Positions 14,711 to 16,438 of a stretch of DNA of 16,438 nucleotides are shown here, one piece after another. Every line of letters begins with the position of its first letter. Position 1 is the stretch's first letter. The position numbers and the translations under genes are program-made. The notes below the pieces were generated by a model. The model saw only the letters and a list, made by a program, of their open reading frames with translations. It did no database searches and was not told the origin of the DNA. The stretch comes from Cyclobacteriaceae bacterium (GTDB taxonomy: Bacteria > Bacteroidota > Bacteroidia > Cytophagales > Cyclobacteriaceae), in assembly GCA_030589835.1 (NCBI GenBank), contig JAUUZS010000018.1:1-16438 (forward strand). The letters run 5' to 3'.

Positions 14711-15012
14711 TTTTTAAGGAATTTATTCCGAAAATTGTTGCCGCCTCTTCACGGGCAATAGGTATTTGTCATGGCTGGAGGTACCCAATGCTAAAAAGGA
14801 CGAGGCAAGATGGTTGTTTGTCAAGCATTGTGCAGTTTGACCGCTTCGTGCCAAGGATGGAGCGGTTTGTGTGAGCCCGAAGTGGGTTTGAGGGATTGCC
14901 GGCGAGTAGCGACAGCCAGCCCGGGCACCCAAATTAAAAATGTATATGCACCTTGATGAATGCCACTTTGCCTGAATGTTTTACTTATGCCATAGGGGAC
15001 TGTCCGAGGCTA
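14711..15012. other. Non-coding segment of unknown nature, locally G+C-rich
   Basis: This 300-bp stretch between the second MITE-like element and the end of the DUF5916-type gene has no convincing gene. It begins with a dyad, GGAAT-TT-ATTCC (14718-14729). The part at about 14795-14930 is clearly richer in G+C than its surroundings, with GCCCG/CGGGC and ACCGCT/AGCGGT pairs. Minus-strand frames are open through it, but their translations show no domain, signal or typical codon use. It may be another repeat or element remnant. Confidence 0.4.
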
Positions 15013-16438
15013 TCATTTACCCCAAATAAATGTATAGGTGTATTTCAATAAGAGCGTGTTGGCTTCACTTCGCGGCAGCTGAGGGATTTCACGATCCAGT
15101 TGTGTGTTGTAGTCGCCATTATACACCAGGTAAAGATCATTTCCTTCTTTTGGATTGTATCGGAAACGAACATTATTAACGCCAAACTTCTCATCGCTGC
15201 TATACTGAAAAAACATGAGTAGTGAAAGCTTGGTGGTAAAGGTAAATTCTGTTTTAAAACGGGCAAGATGGGCATTATAATGCTGATCTCTTGCATTAAC
15301 ATCTACCTGGCTATATTGATAATCCAGGCTGAACTTCATGCTGGCTGAGGGCCTCATTGTCAGCTCTGCAGGGCCAAAAGTTATCATGGTGCCATCATAG
15401 TATTGACCTGCTGCAAGCCCAGCACGTAATGCGAGTAATTTGTTGGAAGGAGTGCCTATACCGGCTTCTATGCTGGTGTAATTATACGTTCCGTTTTCAA
15501 AAATAAGGTCGTCTGAAAGCTCAAAGGGTTCGTCGAGGTTATCGTATGAATGCGTCAGGGTAAACCGGGTACGGTAGCCATTTTTCATTGCCAGGGCATA
15601 TACCAGAGAGGTTTTTGAGATGTCCGTTGCCATGTCGTAATTTCTTTTATTTAGCCATGACCACATGGTGATTTGCTGGCTTAGCATTTTTATTTCCGGT
15701 TGGTTGTACACCCAGCCATAACTTACCGAGGCAAACGCCCTTGAATAATCCTCCATCATTTCAAATCCCATTTGAGGGTCATAATACTGACCTGCCCTGG
15801 AGATTAATACATCATAACTTAAGCCTACATTTGATCTGTTTTCCCAGTTAATAAAAAATTTGCCGTGGTCGAAAAGTTGATCAGTATTAATTACCTCGCT
15901 GTCGAAGGTTTGCACGTAATTGGCGGTTATATAATCATTTCCGAAAGGATTGTAGATCAGGTCCAGGGCTGTATTTATGTTATAGCTTCCATTGATATCG
16001 ATCTTGCTGGTCATCATCGCCCCCAGATAACTCCGCTCATTAAAAACCTGCCTCCTGGCCCTCAGTACTCCATAGTTTGTTGATTCAATTCGCTCAATAT
16101 AATCTTCGTCGCTGTTATAATAATCATGATCGGAAGTTTGCATGTCCATAAAACCAAAGTCCCATTTTCCTGCCCGCCCATTGAGCCGGACACCTCCATA
16201 GATCGGAACAATATCTTCTTCGTATATTCCGATTCTCCGGCTGTAGAAAAGCTGGTCGAGATAACCGGTCTTAACGGTAAAAATACTTGAACGCTCCAGA
16301 AAAAACTGTCTTTTCTCAGGAAAAAACAATGAAAATCTGGTCAAATTTACCATTTGGTCATCCACTTCTACCTGTGCAAAATCAGTGTTTAGGGTAACAT
16401 CCATGGTGAGGTTACTTGTGAGTGCATATTTTAGGTCG
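15013..16438 (-). CDS. DUF5916-type outer-membrane protein, C-terminal part (partial)
   Basis: The frame is open to the window edge. The residues before the ATG at 16404 (DLKYALTSNLT) are continuous with the conserved MDVTLNTDFAQVEVDDQMVN block, so that Met is internal and the N-terminus lies right of the window. LTRFSLFFPEKRQFFLERSS and IGIYEEDIVPIYGGVRLNGR are hallmark blocks of the DUF5916 family. In that family a carbohydrate-binding-module-9-like sugar-binding-fold domain precedes a large outer-membrane beta-barrel. The 474 visible residues show alternating aromatic and polar strands and end in TYTFIWGK, a barrel-like terminal strand. Its function is unknown, with surface carbohydrate or heme-type ligand handling only speculative. 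It has no visible operon partner downstream, and no clear terminator was found after its stop. Confidence 0.85.
   Translation of the reverse strand, partial: DLKYALTSNLTMDVTLNTDFAQVEVDDQMVNLTRFSLFFPEKRQFFLERSSIFTVKTGYLDQLFYSRRIGIYEEDIVPIYGGVRLNGRAGKWDFGFMDMQTSDHDYYNSDEDYIERIESTNYGVLRARRQVFNERSYLGAMMTSKIDINGSYNINTALDLIYNPFGNDYITANYVQTFDSEVINTDQLFDHGKFFINWENRSNVGLSYDVLISRAGQYYDPQMGFEMMEDYSRAFASVSYGWVYNQPEIKMLSQQITMWSWLNKRNYDMATDISKTSLVYALAMKNGYRTRFTLTHSYDNLDEPFELSDDLIFENGTYNYTSIEAGIGTPSNKLLALRAGLAAGQYYDGTMITFGPAELTMRPSASMKFSLDYQYSQVDVNARDQHYNAHLARFKTEFTFTTKLSLLMFFQYSSDEKFGVNNVRFRYNPKEGNDLYLVYNGDYNTQLDREIPQLPRSEANTLLLKYTYTFIWGK

Noticed and set aside
14723..14932. 69-residue minus-strand ORF
   Set aside because: No domain, signal or neighbour support; overlaps the G+C-rich repeat-like stretch where several frames are open, so it is probably chance.

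Overview
The window looks like a chromosomal segment of a Bacteroidota bacterium, probably Cytophagales-like (inference). Reasons: A+T-rich intergenic DNA, promoters of the Bacteroidota TTG / TAnnTTTG type, and Bacteroidota-typical genes (DUF2911 with TPRs, a DUF5916 outer-membrane protein, a HigA with the family's N-terminal extension). No rRNA, tRNA, CRISPR array, prophage or complete insertion sequence is visible.

Left end (1-545): the last codons of a HigB-like toxin overlap a complete HigA-like antitoxin gene. Facing it is a broken 47-codon remnant of a CzcD-type cation diffusion facilitator, cut after its first membrane segment. A pair of 23-bp-spaced direct repeats lies at the break.

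Minus-strand metal-export locus (402-7776). In transcription order: a secreted or membrane-anchored His-rich protein (7776-7324), a small His-rich lipoprotein (6953-6705), a CzcB/CusB-type adaptor lipoprotein with an N-terminal YtkA-like domain (6404-4881), a CzcA/CusA-type RND pump (4811-1722), a TolC/CzcC-type outer-membrane channel (1725-532) and the czcD remnant (545-402). czcA/czcC and czcC/czcD overlap, so czcBAC(D) reads as one operon. Terminators and hairpins split it from the upstream His-rich genes. The three complete soluble or exported proteins (both small proteins and the adaptor) and the CDF stub carry His clusters, which suggests a periplasmic metal relay feeding the pump (inference). 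The exact metal cannot be read from the sequence.

Middle (8025-10684): a cold-shock protein, a DUF2911-TPR exported protein and a divergent EamA/DMT-family permease with a probable TTG start.

Iron or manganese uptake (10884-13469): feoA-feoB on the minus strand, with a textbook Bacteroidota promoter overlapped by an 18-bp palindrome, a strong candidate operator. The FeoB belongs to a variant subtype with altered gate motifs.

Right end (13630-16438): ttcA (tRNA 2-thiocytidine synthesis) lies between two 141-bp MITE-like elements in the same orientation, 93-94% identical. The upstream copy has a 6-bp target duplication and the downstream copy supplies the ttcA stop codon. A third, diverged relative sits at 7028-7156 among the metal genes. 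The window ends in a DUF5916-type outer-membrane protein whose N-terminus lies outside it.
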